Of a DNA stretch of 34,941 nucleotides, positions 23,171 to 32,250 are shown one piece after another; position 1 is the stretch's first letter, and each line of letters begins with the position of its first letter. Below the pieces are notes generated by a model. It was not told where the DNA came from, did no database searches, and saw nothing but the letters and a program-made list of their open reading frames with translations. The DNA is from an uncultured Faecalibacterium sp. Its GTDB lineage: Bacteria; Bacillota; Clostridia; Oscillospirales; Ruminococcaceae. The translations under genes were made by a program, and so were the position numbers. The stretch lies in assembly GCA_934501115.1 (NCBI GenBank), contig CAKSTO010000026.1, positions 1 to 34,941 on the forward strand. Direction: 5' to 3'.

Positions 23171-24610
23171 TTACGCAAGGTCAGCACCGTTCGATGCAAT
23201 GACCTTTTTGTACCAGTAGAAGCTGTCCTTTCGGCTGCGCTTCAGTGTGCCGCTTCCGTCGTTGTGCTTATCCACATAGATAAAGCCGTAGCGCTTTTTC
23301 ATTTCGCCGGTAGAGGCGCTCACCAGATCGATGGGTCCCCATGTGGTGTACCCCATCAGGGGCAGGCCATCCTCGTTGATGGCCTTTTCCATCTGCTCGA
23401 TGTGGGCCCGCAGATAATCGATCCGGTAGCTGTCGTGGATGGAGCCGTCCGGCTCCACCGTATCCACAGCGCCCAGACCGTTCTCCACAATGAACATGGG
23501 CTTTTCGTAGCGGTCATAGATGGTGTTCAACGTCACCCGCAGCCCCACCGGGTCGATGGCCCAGCCCCACTCGCTGGCCTTGAGATACGGGTTCTTCACG
23601 GATTCCATCACCGCATTGCCATCGGCCTTTTCCTCCGTCAGGATCTCTTTGTCCGTGGTGATGCAGCGGCTGGAATAGTAGCTGAAGGAGACAAAGTCCA
23701 CGGTGCCCTCTTTCAGCACCGCTTCGTCCTCCGGCTCTGTGTGCAGGGTGACGCCTGCCCGTTCCATGCGTTTTTCTGCCCACACCGGGTAGGCGCCCCG
23801 CACCTGCACATCGGTGAAGAAGAAGTTGTCGCGGTCAGCCTCCTGTGCGGCGCGGATGTCCTCTGGTGCACAGGTGCGGGGGTAATACTGGCCCGCCGCC
23901 AGCATGCAGCCCACCATGGCACCGGGCATTTTCTCGTGTGCCAGCTTCACGGCCTTTGCGCTGGCCACCAGCTCATGATGTGCAGCCTGATATTTGACCT
24001 GCAGCACCTTCTCGCCGGGGTGGAACACCAGCCCTGCACCGGTAAAAGGCAGATGCAGCAGCATATTGATCTCGTTGAAGGTGAGCCAGTATTTCACCTT
24101 GCCCTTATACCGGTCGAACAGCACCTCGCAGTAGTGCACATAGGCATCCACCATGCGGCGATCCTTCCAGCCGCCATATTTTTTGATGAGGGCAATGGGC
24201 GTATCAAAATGGCAGATGGTCACCAGCGGCTCAATGCCGTACTTATGGCACTCATCAAAAATACGGTCGTAGAAAGCAAGGCCTTCTTCGTTCGGCTGGG
24301 CATCATCGCCGTTTGGCAGGATGCGCGTCCATGCAATGGACATCCGGTAGCACCGGAAGCCCATCTCGGCAAAGAGGGCAATGTCCTCTTTGTAGTGGTG
24401 GTACAGGTCAATGGCTTCGTGGCTGGGGTAATCGTGTTTGTCGTCACATTCCAGCATCTCCATCTCACCCCGTGCCACCGGGAACCGGTCGGCACCAAAA
24501 GGCGTCACATCCACCGTGGCAAGCCCCTTGCCGCCCTCCTGCCATGCGCCTTCGCACTGATTCGCGGCGGTAGCGCCGCCCCACAGAAACCCTTTCGGAA
24601 AACTGCCCAT
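23171..24610 (-). CDS. 6-phospho-beta-glucosidase, GH1 (first copy)
   Basis: This 479 aa glycoside hydrolase family 1 enzyme cleaves phosphorylated beta-glucosides such as cellobiose-6-P or salicin-6-P after PTS uptake. The N-terminus GSFPKGFLWGGATAANQCEG is typical. The acid/base Glu180 is in TFNEIN and the nucleophile Glu376 in IVENGLG. The phospho-sugar specificity comes from the similarity to BglA/AscB-type enzymes and the nearby PTS. GGGGAGG precedes the ATG. It is co-transcribed with the GDPD gene. A second GH1 lies 2.7 kb away and is clearly different in sequence, so they are not a recent duplication. Confidence 0.93.
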   Translation of the reverse strand: MGSFPKGFLWGGATAANQCEGAWQEGGKGLATVDVTPFGADRFPVARGEMEMLECDDKHDYPSHEAIDLYHHYKEDIALFAEMGFRCYRMSIAWTRILPNGDDAQPNEEGLAFYDRIFDECHKYGIEPLVTICHFDTPIALIKKYGGWKDRRMVDAYVHYCEVLFDRYKGKVKYWLTFNEINMLLHLPFTGAGLVFHPGEKVLQVKYQAAHHELVASAKAVKLAHEKMPGAMVGCMLAAGQYYPRTCAPEDIRAAQEADRDNFFFTDVQVRGAYPVWAEKRMERAGVTLHTEPEDEAVLKEGTVDFVSFSYYSSRCITTDKEILTEEKADGNAVMESVKNPYLKASEWGWAIDPVGLRVTLNTIYDRYEKPMFIVENGLGAVDTVEPDGSIHDSYRIDYLRAHIEQMEKAINEDGLPLMGYTTWGPIDLVSASTGEMKKRYGFIYVDKHNDGSGTLKRSRKDSFYWYKKVIASNGADLA

Positions 24611-24932
24611 ACGTAAAACCTCCCCGTTTTATCTCTTTCCGGCACCGGACAGGCCGAAGCCTTACTTTACCAAGTATAAAATACCGCACAATCGGCCTGT
24701 TGTCTATGCCTTCCTTTTACAAAAAAAGTGCTTTATTCTTGTGAAAGTACGACTTATACCGTCAAATCGACGAATTTTGCCGCCATTTTTTGCGCATTTT
24801 TCACGAGAAAAAAACAAAAACAGCCCCATTTTCCTTTCATTCTGTTTCTTTCAAACTGTTCTCGGACATGGTACAATAACTACGTAAGATACACCGCCGC
24901 TTTTTCGGCATTGGAAAATGGAGTGTTTGATT
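24611..24932. promoter_or_regulatory. divergent promoter region between GH1 and purC
   Basis: This 322-bp AT-rich region holds no gene. For the minus-strand GH1, TATACT (24678-24673) is a good -10 without a clear -35, as expected for an activated or repressed sugar promoter. For purC, TTTCAA (24849-24854), a 17-bp spacer and TACAAT (24872-24877) fit a weak promoter. GGAG at 24920-24923 is the purC ribosome site. Confidence 0.6.
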
Positions 24933-25802
24933 ATGACTGAGTTCAAGCCCATCAAAGAAGGCAAGGTTCGTGAGATCTATGATAACGGTGACAGCCTCAT
25001 CATGGTTGCCACCGACCGCATCTCTGCGTTTGACGTCATCCTGAAAAACAAAGTCACCAAAAAAGGCACCGTCCTGACCCAGATGAGCAAGTTCTGGTTC
25101 GATTACACCCGCGACCTGCTGCCCAACCACATGCTGAGCGTGGACGTGAAGGATATGCCCGAGTTCTTCCGCCAGCCCCAGTTCGACGGCAACAGTATGA
25201 TGTGCCGCAAGCTGACCATGCTGCCCATCGAGTGCATCGTACGCGGCTACATCACCGGCAGCGGCTGGGCAAGCTACCAGAAGACCGGTGTGGTCTGCGG
25301 CATTCAGCTGCCTGCAGGCCTGAAGGAGTCCGACAAGCTGCCCGAGCCCATCTACACCCCTTCCACCAAGGCTGAGATCGGCGACCACGACGAGAACATC
25401 TCCTACGAGAAGAGCATCGACGTGCTGGAAAAGCAGTTCCCCGGCCACGGCGAGGAGTACGCCACCAAACTGCGTGACTACACCATCGCGCTCTACAAGA
25501 AGTGCGCGGAGTATGCCCTGTCCCGCGGCATCATCATTGCTGACACCAAGTTCGAGTTTGGTCTGGATGAGGACGGCAACGTGGTGCTGGGTGACGAGAT
25601 GCTGACCCCGGATTCCTCCCGCTTCTGGCCGCTGGAGGGCTACGAGCCGGGTCACAGCCAGCCCTCCTTCGACAAGCAGTTCGTCCGCGACTGGCTCAAG
25701 GCCAACCCCGACAGCAACTACGACCTGCCGCAGGACGTCATCGACAAGACCATCGCCAAGTATCTGGAGGCTTATGAGCTGCTGACCGGCAAGAAGCTGT
25801 GA
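24933..25802 (+). CDS. purC: phosphoribosylaminoimidazole-succinocarboxamide synthase
   Basis: SAICAR synthetase joins CAIR and aspartate with ATP in purine synthesis. The 289 aa length fits the larger bacterial/yeast-type enzyme. Visible signatures are KVREIYD, ATDRISAFD (26-34), IVRGYITGSGW and IADTKFEFG. ATG at 24933 is preferred to the in-frame ATG at 24918 because the protein from MTEFKPIKEGKVREIY matches the family start and a GGAG lies between the two. It stands alone here, not within a pur operon, with its own promoter and terminator. Confidence 0.96.
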   Translation: MTEFKPIKEGKVREIYDNGDSLIMVATDRISAFDVILKNKVTKKGTVLTQMSKFWFDYTRDLLPNHMLSVDVKDMPEFFRQPQFDGNSMMCRKLTMLPIECIVRGYITGSGWASYQKTGVVCGIQLPAGLKESDKLPEPIYTPSTKAEIGDHDENISYEKSIDVLEKQFPGHGEEYATKLRDYTIALYKKCAEYALSRGIIIADTKFEFGLDEDGNVVLGDEMLTPDSSRFWPLEGYEPGHSQPSFDKQFVRDWLKANPDSNYDLPQDVIDKTIAKYLEAYELLTGKKL

Positions 25803-25821
25803 TCCTTTGAACGTTTGAATC

Positions 25822-25870
25822 AAAAAACGACCGCTGCATCGTGTTCTTCTGCGATGCAGCGGTCATTTTT
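25822..25870. terminator. bidirectional terminator between purC and the PTS gene
   Basis: A perfect 13-bp stem (25829-25841 with 25852-25864) is flanked by AAAAAA on the left and TTTTT on the right, between convergent genes. Confidence 0.9.
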
Positions 25871-25895
25871 ATGTCCGTTTTTCCTGTTTCAGGGG

Positions 25896-27281
25896 TTACT
25901 TTCTGGCCTCAGCGCGCTTGCCCAGTGCGTAGGTCGCCGCAAAGCCCAGAACCACAGCCACGATCATCACGATGACCGAGACGATCAGGTTATAGCTGGA
26001 ACCTGCGGGGTCGATGTAAGCGGGCAGGCTGATGAAGCCCGGGGTGGAGATGACGTACTGGGTCATGCCCAGAATGCCGGCCAGCAGGCCGCCCACACCG
26101 CCGCCGATCATTGCACCGATCAGGGGGTAGGTCTTGGGGAACAGCACGCCGTAGACACCCGGCTCGGTAATGCCGCACAGCGCGGTGATACCGGCAGAAA
26201 CGCTGACGGATTTCTCTTCCACTTTCTTGGAGAGCAGAGCAGCAGCAAGGCAGGCACCGCCCACAGCCACGTTTGCGGGTGCCATACCGGTGCAGACCAG
26301 CGGGTCAGAGCCTACAGCGGCGATCAGGGCAAAGACGACAGGATAGGTGGCGTTGTTCATGCCGAAGAAAACCATCAGCGGAGTGGTGATGCCGATGACC
26401 ATGACAGCCAGCGCGGGCACCGCCTGATACAGGGCGTAGACGCCGTTTGCCAGCCAGGTACCCATGGTGTTGCCGATGGGGCCGAGAACGATCAGGGTAA
26501 CCGGCACCGTGATGAGCATGGTGAGCAGCGGGACAACAATGGTCTTGAGGAATACCGGGATGTGCTTTTGCAGGAACTTGTAGACCACACTCATGAACAG
26601 TGCGCCCAGAATGACCGGGAACACCGTGGAGTTATAGCCGATGGCCTGCACCGGGATGCCGAAGAAGTCCAGCCCTTCGGCGCCATTGATGCTGGAATAC
26701 AGCAGGATGGCGCCCAGAAAAGCGCCCAGAAAACCGTTGGACTTCAGGCGGGAGGCGGCTGCAAAACCGATGAAGATGGGCAGGAAGTAGAAGGTTGCCT
26801 GATTGATGGCGTAGAAGATGGTGTAGGTGCCGGACTCCGCTGAGACGCCGAACACGTTGGTCAGCAGCGAAAGCACTGCGCCGGTCAGGCCGCCTGCCAC
26901 CAGCACCGGGATGACCGGGCTGAAGGTGCCGCCGATGAAGGAGAGGATGGCGTTGCCGATGCTGCCGTGATCCTGTGCCAGATCCTTGGCAGCGGCTTCG
27001 CTGTCCTCAACGGTGCCGCCCGCCTTGATGCCGTCGATCTTGATGACCTCGGCATACACATCGGGCACATCCTGACCGATGACTACCTGATGCTCACCGT
27101 TCTGGACGATGACGTTCAGCACGCCGGGCACCTGCTTGACGGCGTCGGAGTCAAACTTGGATCTATCCCGCAGCACAAGGCGCAGACGGGTCATGCAGTG
27201 GGTCACGCTGACGATGTTGCCAGCTCCGCCGGCCTTTTCAATGATGCCGGCAGCCAGAGCCTTATAATCTTTCTTTGCCAT
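25896..27281 (-). CDS. PTS beta-glucoside-type EIIBC component
   Basis: This 461 aa PTS permease has an N-terminal EIIB domain, with the phosphorylated Cys29 in SVTHCMTRLRL, and a C-terminal EIIC domain with about ten membrane helices and the GITEPGVYG substrate-site motif. No EIIA domain follows; full beta-glucoside permeases (about 620 aa) carry it at the C-terminus, so EIIA must come from elsewhere. The ATG at 27281 overlaps the TAA of the upstream 6-phospho-beta-glucosidase (TAATG), and AAAGGAG lies within that gene's end. The longer open frame to 27305 encloses this ribosome site. The sugar is a beta-glucoside, judged by its coupled partner. Confidence 0.93.
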   Translation of the reverse strand: MAKKDYKALAAGIIEKAGGAGNIVSVTHCMTRLRLVLRDRSKFDSDAVKQVPGVLNVIVQNGEHQVVIGQDVPDVYAEVIKIDGIKAGGTVEDSEAAAKDLAQDHGSIGNAILSFIGGTFSPVIPVLVAGGLTGAVLSLLTNVFGVSAESGTYTIFYAINQATFYFLPIFIGFAAASRLKSNGFLGAFLGAILLYSSINGAEGLDFFGIPVQAIGYNSTVFPVILGALFMSVVYKFLQKHIPVFLKTIVVPLLTMLITVPVTLIVLGPIGNTMGTWLANGVYALYQAVPALAVMVIGITTPLMVFFGMNNATYPVVFALIAAVGSDPLVCTGMAPANVAVGGACLAAALLSKKVEEKSVSVSAGITALCGITEPGVYGVLFPKTYPLIGAMIGGGVGGLLAGILGMTQYVISTPGFISLPAYIDPAGSSYNLIVSVIVMIVAVVLGFAATYALGKRAEARK

Positions 27282-28753
27282 TATTTCAGCATCTCCTTTC
27301 CCCATTCCTGACCGTTAGAACGAATCAGCTTGGAGTACCAGTAGAAGGAATCCTTCTTAATGCGCTTCATGGACAGGTCATCGATGCTCTTGGCCGCATT
27401 CTGCTCTTCGTCTGTGGTGTCGATGTACACCAGACCGTAGCGCTTTGCCATGCCATTGCCGGTAGACAGAAGGTCGGTGAACGACCACGGATTGTAGGCG
27501 ATGACCTCACAGCCGTCCTCAATGGCCATGCCCAGCTGATAGATATGCTCACGCAGGTAGTCGATGCGTCCCTGATCGTGCACCTTGCCGTCGGCGTCCT
27601 TGGTCTCGTGGGCACCGTAGCCGTTCTCGGTGATCATCATGGGCAGGTGATAGTGATCCCACAGGTAGCGCATCTCGTAGCGCAGGCAGACCGGATCGAT
27701 CTCCCAATCCCAGTCGGTGTACTCCACATAGGGGTTGCGGGTCAGTGCATAACGACCCGGCTCAACCGGGAACACCATCTGCCCCTTGACACCGTTCTTG
27801 TTCAGCAGGTAATCCTGCTGCTTTGCGTCATGCGGTGCAAACTTTGCGGTGTTGCTGCGGTAGCAGTTGACGGCGATAAAGTCGATCTTTGCGCTCTTCA
27901 TCAGCTCTGCATCACCGGGCTGCATCTCAACATCGATATCATTTTCCTTCCAGTAATGCTTGATAAAGTTGCTGTACTCGCCGTAGACATAGGTGTCGAT
28001 CCAGAACTTCTCGGTGAACTCCTCTGCGTTCATGGCAGCGATCTGATCCTCGGGGCGGCAGGTCTCCGGATAGATCGGCACACAGCCGGGCACGGGGCCG
28101 ATCTTGCCGCCCTCCACCATCTCGTGGCAGGCGTTGACAGCCTTGGCATGGCACAGGTTCATGATATGGTTGATCTTCCACTGATCCTTGAACCAGTCGT
28201 CGCAGCCCTTGCTGACGCCCAGCCAGTGGCCGTAGCAGATCTGCATGTTCTGCTCGTTGAGGGACAGCCAGTATTTGACCCGGTCGCCGAAGTTTTCAAA
28301 GCAGACGCGGCAGTAGTGCTCAAAGGCATCCACGGTGGCACGGTTCTTCCAGCCGCCCAGCTCTTCGTCCACCCAGACAGGCAGGTCGTAGTGGTACAGG
28401 GTGACGATGGGGGTGATATTGTGCGCCACCAGCTCGTTGATAAGGTCATTGTAGAATGCGATGCCTTCGGGGTTCACCTTGCCGTCGGCATAGGGGATGA
28501 TGCGCGACCAGCTCAGGGAGAAGCGGTAGCTGGAGAAGCCGCATTCGGCCATCAGCGCCACATCCTCTTTGTAGTGGTGGTAGTGGTCGGCCGCATAGGT
28601 GTTATCCGCAAACGGCTTTTTGGTCTTGGAGTTCAGGTCGATGATCGCCGGGGTGCGTCCGCCGTCCGCGACGCCGCCTTCTACCTGCCATGCGGCGCTG
28701 GAAGCGCCCCACATGAAGTGATCGGGGAATTTTGGATTGTGTCCGTAGTACAT
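27281..28753 (-). CDS. 6-phospho-beta-glucosidase, GH1 (second copy)
   Basis: This 490 aa GH1 enzyme is translationally coupled to the PTS EIIBC and so should hydrolyse the phosphorylated sugar that the permease brings in. The N-terminal HFMWGASSAAWQVEGG is the GH1 signature. Acid/base Glu167 is in SLNEQN and nucleophile Glu376 in MITENGYG. ATG at 28753 follows AAAGGAT. The open frame continues upstream to 28897, but that part runs through the promoter and is not plausible protein. Regulation is probably by the RpiR protein encoded just upstream. Confidence 0.94.
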   Translation of the reverse strand: MYYGHNPKFPDHFMWGASSAAWQVEGGVADGGRTPAIIDLNSKTKKPFADNTYAADHYHHYKEDVALMAECGFSSYRFSLSWSRIIPYADGKVNPEGIAFYNDLINELVAHNITPIVTLYHYDLPVWVDEELGGWKNRATVDAFEHYCRVCFENFGDRVKYWLSLNEQNMQICYGHWLGVSKGCDDWFKDQWKINHIMNLCHAKAVNACHEMVEGGKIGPVPGCVPIYPETCRPEDQIAAMNAEEFTEKFWIDTYVYGEYSNFIKHYWKENDIDVEMQPGDAELMKSAKIDFIAVNCYRSNTAKFAPHDAKQQDYLLNKNGVKGQMVFPVEPGRYALTRNPYVEYTDWDWEIDPVCLRYEMRYLWDHYHLPMMITENGYGAHETKDADGKVHDQGRIDYLREHIYQLGMAIEDGCEVIAYNPWSFTDLLSTGNGMAKRYGLVYIDTTDEEQNAAKSIDDLSMKRIKKDSFYWYSKLIRSNGQEWGKEMLK

Positions 28754-28834
28754 CGTTTTATCCTTTCCATGCTGTGATCTTGCTGTTTCTGCCGTCGCAG
28801 AACTCCCACGCGCGGGCTTTTTTCTTGCACCATT

Positions 28835-28843
28835 ATCATAGCA
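28835..28843 (-). promoter_or_regulatory. extended -10 promoter of the GH1-PTS operon
   Basis: TGCTATGAT on the minus strand is an extended -10 (TGnTATnAT) 82 nt before the ATG, directly after the rpiR terminator. No -35 is visible, consistent with a regulated promoter. Confidence 0.5.
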
Positions 28844-28852
28844 TAGCACGGA

Positions 28853-28885
28853 CGAAAAATGGGGTTCGCAAAGCGAACCCCATTT
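28853..28885 (-). terminator. terminator of the rpiR gene
   Basis: A perfect 13-bp stem (28857-28869 with 28873-28885) with a 3-nt loop reads into TTTTT on the minus strand, 55 nt after the rpiR stop. Confidence 0.88.
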
Positions 28886-28939
28886 GGTTGGATGCATAAT
28901 TTATTCGCCAATTTTTGAGCAATTCCACGATTGACCCTG

Positions 28940-29800
28940 TCATTCTGCACATCGCTGCACTCTCATCTTTTGCGAATCTGACAAAGGCGGTTCAGAAATT
29001 GGACCCTGCAGCAGGTCGCTCTCGCGGTATTTCTGTACATAGTGACTGTAAAGGATATCGAAAAAGTAGGTCATTCCATACTGGGAGTAGACCGTGCGGG
29101 CATTGGAGTTGTCCTTTTCGCTCAGGTAGATCACCTGATCGTAATCCGTCCACAGGCGCTTTTCATGGTTGACCGTCACCAGCACTTTATAGGCCTTGAT
29201 CTTGCGGGTCACAGGCTGCATCAGGGTAGCAAAGTTTCCGGTGGCCGATACCGTGATGAGCAGGTCGTCCGGCGTCAGTTCTTCCAGATATTCCAGCATA
29301 TAGTGGGCGTCCGACACGATCTGCACCAGCTTGCCCATGACCACCATGGACTGCTGGAAGCTGCGGGCTGCCATGCCTGAAAAATCAGAAGTGAACAGCA
29401 CTACGTGTCGGCTGGCATGGATGCTCTCGGCCAGCCTGTCCATCACCGCCGGGGTGGCATAGCGGTTGATCTCTGCCATCATCTCCTCGATGGAACGGGA
29501 GAGATGCTCCTTATAATTCGGCCGCACGCTGTAACCGATGAAGTAATTGCACTGGCGCTGCCACTCGTCCGCCTCAGCCTTCATGTCAGAGAAGTTATCG
29601 AAGCCGATGGACTGGCAGAACCGCCGGATGCCGCTGCGGGATACATAACAGGCGTCTGCCACATCGTAGATGTTCAACTCGCGCAGCTGGTCGAAGTGGT
29701 AGAGAAAATACTGTGCCAGAACGTAGTACGGGTCTTTCGGCTCGCTCTCGTTCATCACCGCCAGCAGAGCTGTCATCAGGCTGAATGCCGTGTTTTTCAT
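28940..29800 (-). CDS. RpiR/MurR family transcriptional regulator
   Basis: This 286 aa regulator has an N-terminal RpiR helix-turn-helix (about 40-75: NIYDVADACYVSRSGIRRFC) and a C-terminal SIS sugar-phosphate-binding domain (about 110-260, with VVLFTSDFSG and LLITVSATGNFATL). Such proteins sense phosphorylated sugars and control adjacent catabolic genes; the target here is probably the GH1-PTS operon immediately downstream on the same strand. GGGAGGAG precedes the ATG. Only 17 nt separate it from the metH stop with no terminator between, so it may be read from the methionine synthase transcript. Confidence 0.9.
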   Translation of the reverse strand: MKNTAFSLMTALLAVMNESEPKDPYYVLAQYFLYHFDQLRELNIYDVADACYVSRSGIRRFCQSIGFDNFSDMKAEADEWQRQCNYFIGYSVRPNYKEHLSRSIEEMMAEINRYATPAVMDRLAESIHASRHVVLFTSDFSGMAARSFQQSMVVMGKLVQIVSDAHYMLEYLEELTPDDLLITVSATGNFATLMQPVTRKIKAYKVLVTVNHEKRLWTDYDQVIYLSEKDNSNARTVYSQYGMTYFFDILYSHYVQKYRESDLLQGPISEPPLSDSQKMRVQRCAE

Positions 29801-29817
29801 GCTTCTCCTCCCTGTTT

Positions 29818-32250
29818 TTACTGTGCCCCGAAAAACTCCTTGGCGATATCCGCACTGCGCTTGGCGTCCTTGGCGTACCAGTCCGCGCCGATCTTTTCGG
29901 CGTATTCCGGGGTCAGCACCGCACCGCCCACCATGATCTTGCAGTCCAAGCCCGTTTCGTGCAGGGCAGCGATGGTCTCCTCCATGCTCTTGAGGGTGGT
30001 GGTCATCAGGGCAGACAGCCCCACCAGGTGCACGTCCTTTTCCCGCACGGTGTTCACCACAGTTTCCACCGGCACATCGCGGCCCAGGTCGATGACCTCG
30101 AAGCCGTAGTTTTCCAGAATGACCTTGACGATGTTCTTGCCGATGTCGTGCACATCGCCCTTGACGGTAGCCAGCACGATGCGCCCTTTGCTGGCGCTGC
30201 CCCCGCCCTTCTGGGCAATGACGTTCTTGATCTCCTCAAAGGCGCTCTGGGCAGCGCTGGCGGCCTGCAGCAGCTGCGGCAGGAAGAGCGTGCCCTTCTC
30301 GTACTTTGCTCCCACAATGTCCAAAGCAGGGATCAGTGCTTCGTCCACCACTTCCAGCGGCTGTTTTTCGGTCAGCAGGGCTTTGGTCTGGGCGGCAGCA
30401 TCGCCTTTCAGGCCCTTTTCCACCGCCTTGATGAGCCCCGCATAGGGGCCGGAAAGTTCAGCGCTCTCACCGGATGCGGAAGATGCAGGCACCGCCTGTG
30501 CAGCCTGCCGGATGGCTGCGGACGCGGGCACGCGGTCGGCATACCGCTCGATGTACTTTGTGCTCTGCGGGTCGCGATTGGTCAGCACGTTATAGGCGTA
30601 AACCGCCGCCATCATCTCCTCGCTGGAGGGGTTCATGATGGCAAGGTCAAGCCCCGCATACATCGCCATGGTGAGGAAGGTGGTGTTCAGGTAGGGGCGG
30701 CAGGGCAGGCCGAAGCTGATGTTGGACACGCCCAAAACCGTGCGCACGCCCAGCTCTTTTTTGCAGGCCTCCAGCGCCTGCACGGTAGCCAGAACATCCT
30801 TCTGCTGGGCGCTGGCAGTCAGGGTCAGGCAGTCGATGTAGATGTCCTCCCGCGGGATGCCGGCCTCCAGTGCCGCCGCTGTGATGCGGCGGGCAACGGC
30901 CACGCGGTCCTCGGCGGCGGGCAGGATGCCCCGCTCATCGATGGCAAGCCCGACAATGGCCGCACCGTACTTTTTGCACAGGGGCAGAATGGCACGGAGC
31001 TTTTCCGCTTCGCCGTTGGTGGAGTTGACGATGGGCTTGCCGTTGTAAACGCGCAGGCCGGCTTCCAACGCCTGAACATTGGAGGAATCCAGCTGCAGCG
31101 GCAGACTGGTGACGCTCTGCAGCGCCTTGACCACCTTGGGCATCAAAGCAGGCTCGTCCACGCCGGGCGCACCCACATTGACATCCAGTACCTGTGCACC
31201 GGCTTCTACCTGACTGACGGCCTGCTCCAGAACATAGTTCATATCTTCTTCCCGCAGTGCCTGCTGGAAGCGCTTTTTGCCCGTAGGGTTGATGCGCTCC
31301 CCCACCACCGTGATGCCGTCCACATTGACAAAATCCACCGGCGAGCAGAGCACCGAGGGCATCACGTGTGCCGGACGGCCGGGCACGCAGCCTGCAAAAA
31401 CGCTGTTCAGCAGCTTGATGAACTCCGGCGTGGTGCCGCAGCAGCCGCCCGCCGCGAACAGATGCAGGTCGCGGTAGGGCTTCATCTCCATGGCAAACAG
31501 CTGCGGTGTGATATCGTAGCCGCTGCCGTCGGCGCGGGGCAGGCCTGCGTTGGGCTTGACGAACACCGGGAAGTTGCCGGGCACAGCCTCCGCCAGACGC
31601 TTCGCCATGGGGAAGATTTCCTTGGGGCCAAGCGAGCAGTTGATGCCCACCGCATCGGCGCCCAGCCCCCGGGCGGTGACTCCGAAGCTCTCCACCGTAC
31701 AGCCGGTAAAGGTGCGCCCGCCGGCTTCAAAGCTCATGCTGGCCAGAATGGGCAGGGTGCTGTTTTCCTTTGCAGCCAGCAGAGCGGCTTTTAACTCATA
31801 AAGGTCGGTAAAGGTCTCGAAGAAGATGAGGTCGGCTCCGGCGGCCGCGCCCGCCCGGACGATGCGTGCATACTCACTCACCGCGTCCTCAAAGGCCAGC
31901 GTTCCGCTGGGTTCCAGCAGTTCGCCCAGCGGGCCCACGTCCAGCGCGGTCAGGGCACCGTAGGGCGCACAGGCGCGCTTGCAGTTGGCGATGCCCGCCG
32001 CAATGATCTCTTCCAGACTGTAGGCACTGCCTGCCAGCTTGTGAGCAGACGCTCCAAAGGTGTTGGCATTGACGATGCGGCTGCCCGCAGCGGCATATTT
32101 GGCATGGATGCTCTCGATGAGCGCGGGGTTTGTGATGTTCAGTTCCTCCGGCTTTGCGCCCAGCTTCAGGCCCGAAGCCTGCAGCATGGTACCCATGCCG
32201 CCGTCCAGCAGGACAGTATTGCTCTGTTTGAAAAGTTCACTCGCTTGCAC
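29818..32250 (-). CDS. metH: cobalamin-dependent methionine synthase, without activation domain
   Basis: MetH transfers a methyl group from methyltetrahydrofolate via cobalamin to homocysteine. The 810 aa protein has the homocysteine/zinc domain first (LLDGGMGTMLQ; zinc ligands C205, C270, C271 in GGCCGT), then the pterin-binding domain (VVGERINPTGKKRFQ), then the cap and B12 domain with axial His701 in DVHDIGKN and GLSALMTTT. It stops there: the AdoMet reactivation domain present in the E. coli enzyme (about 1,230 aa) is absent and is encoded by the preceding gene. A GTG at 32250, 7 nt after GAGGGGA, is chosen over the GTG at 32277; it overlaps the upstream gene by 14 nt. Confidence 0.94.
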   Translation of the reverse strand: MQASELFKQSNTVLLDGGMGTMLQASGLKLGAKPEELNITNPALIESIHAKYAAAGSRIVNANTFGASAHKLAGSAYSLEEIIAAGIANCKRACAPYGALTALDVGPLGELLEPSGTLAFEDAVSEYARIVRAGAAAGADLIFFETFTDLYELKAALLAAKENSTLPILASMSFEAGGRTFTGCTVESFGVTARGLGADAVGINCSLGPKEIFPMAKRLAEAVPGNFPVFVKPNAGLPRADGSGYDITPQLFAMEMKPYRDLHLFAAGGCCGTTPEFIKLLNSVFAGCVPGRPAHVMPSVLCSPVDFVNVDGITVVGERINPTGKKRFQQALREEDMNYVLEQAVSQVEAGAQVLDVNVGAPGVDEPALMPKVVKALQSVTSLPLQLDSSNVQALEAGLRVYNGKPIVNSTNGEAEKLRAILPLCKKYGAAIVGLAIDERGILPAAEDRVAVARRITAAALEAGIPREDIYIDCLTLTASAQQKDVLATVQALEACKKELGVRTVLGVSNISFGLPCRPYLNTTFLTMAMYAGLDLAIMNPSSEEMMAAVYAYNVLTNRDPQSTKYIERYADRVPASAAIRQAAQAVPASSASGESAELSGPYAGLIKAVEKGLKGDAAAQTKALLTEKQPLEVVDEALIPALDIVGAKYEKGTLFLPQLLQAASAAQSAFEEIKNVIAQKGGGSASKGRIVLATVKGDVHDIGKNIVKVILENYGFEVIDLGRDVPVETVVNTVREKDVHLVGLSALMTTTLKSMEETIAALHETGLDCKIMVGGAVLTPEYAEKIGADWYAKDAKRSADIAKEFFGAQ

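Noticed and set aside
23171..28753. Recent tandem duplication of the two GH1 genes
   Set aside because: Apart from catalytic motifs the proteins differ throughout, including around the acid/base Glu (TFNEIN versus SLNEQN).
28754..28852. LicT/BglG-type antiterminator site before the GH1-PTS operon
   Set aside because: No RAT-like sequence was seen and the nearby regulator is RpiR type; the hairpin present terminates rpiR.
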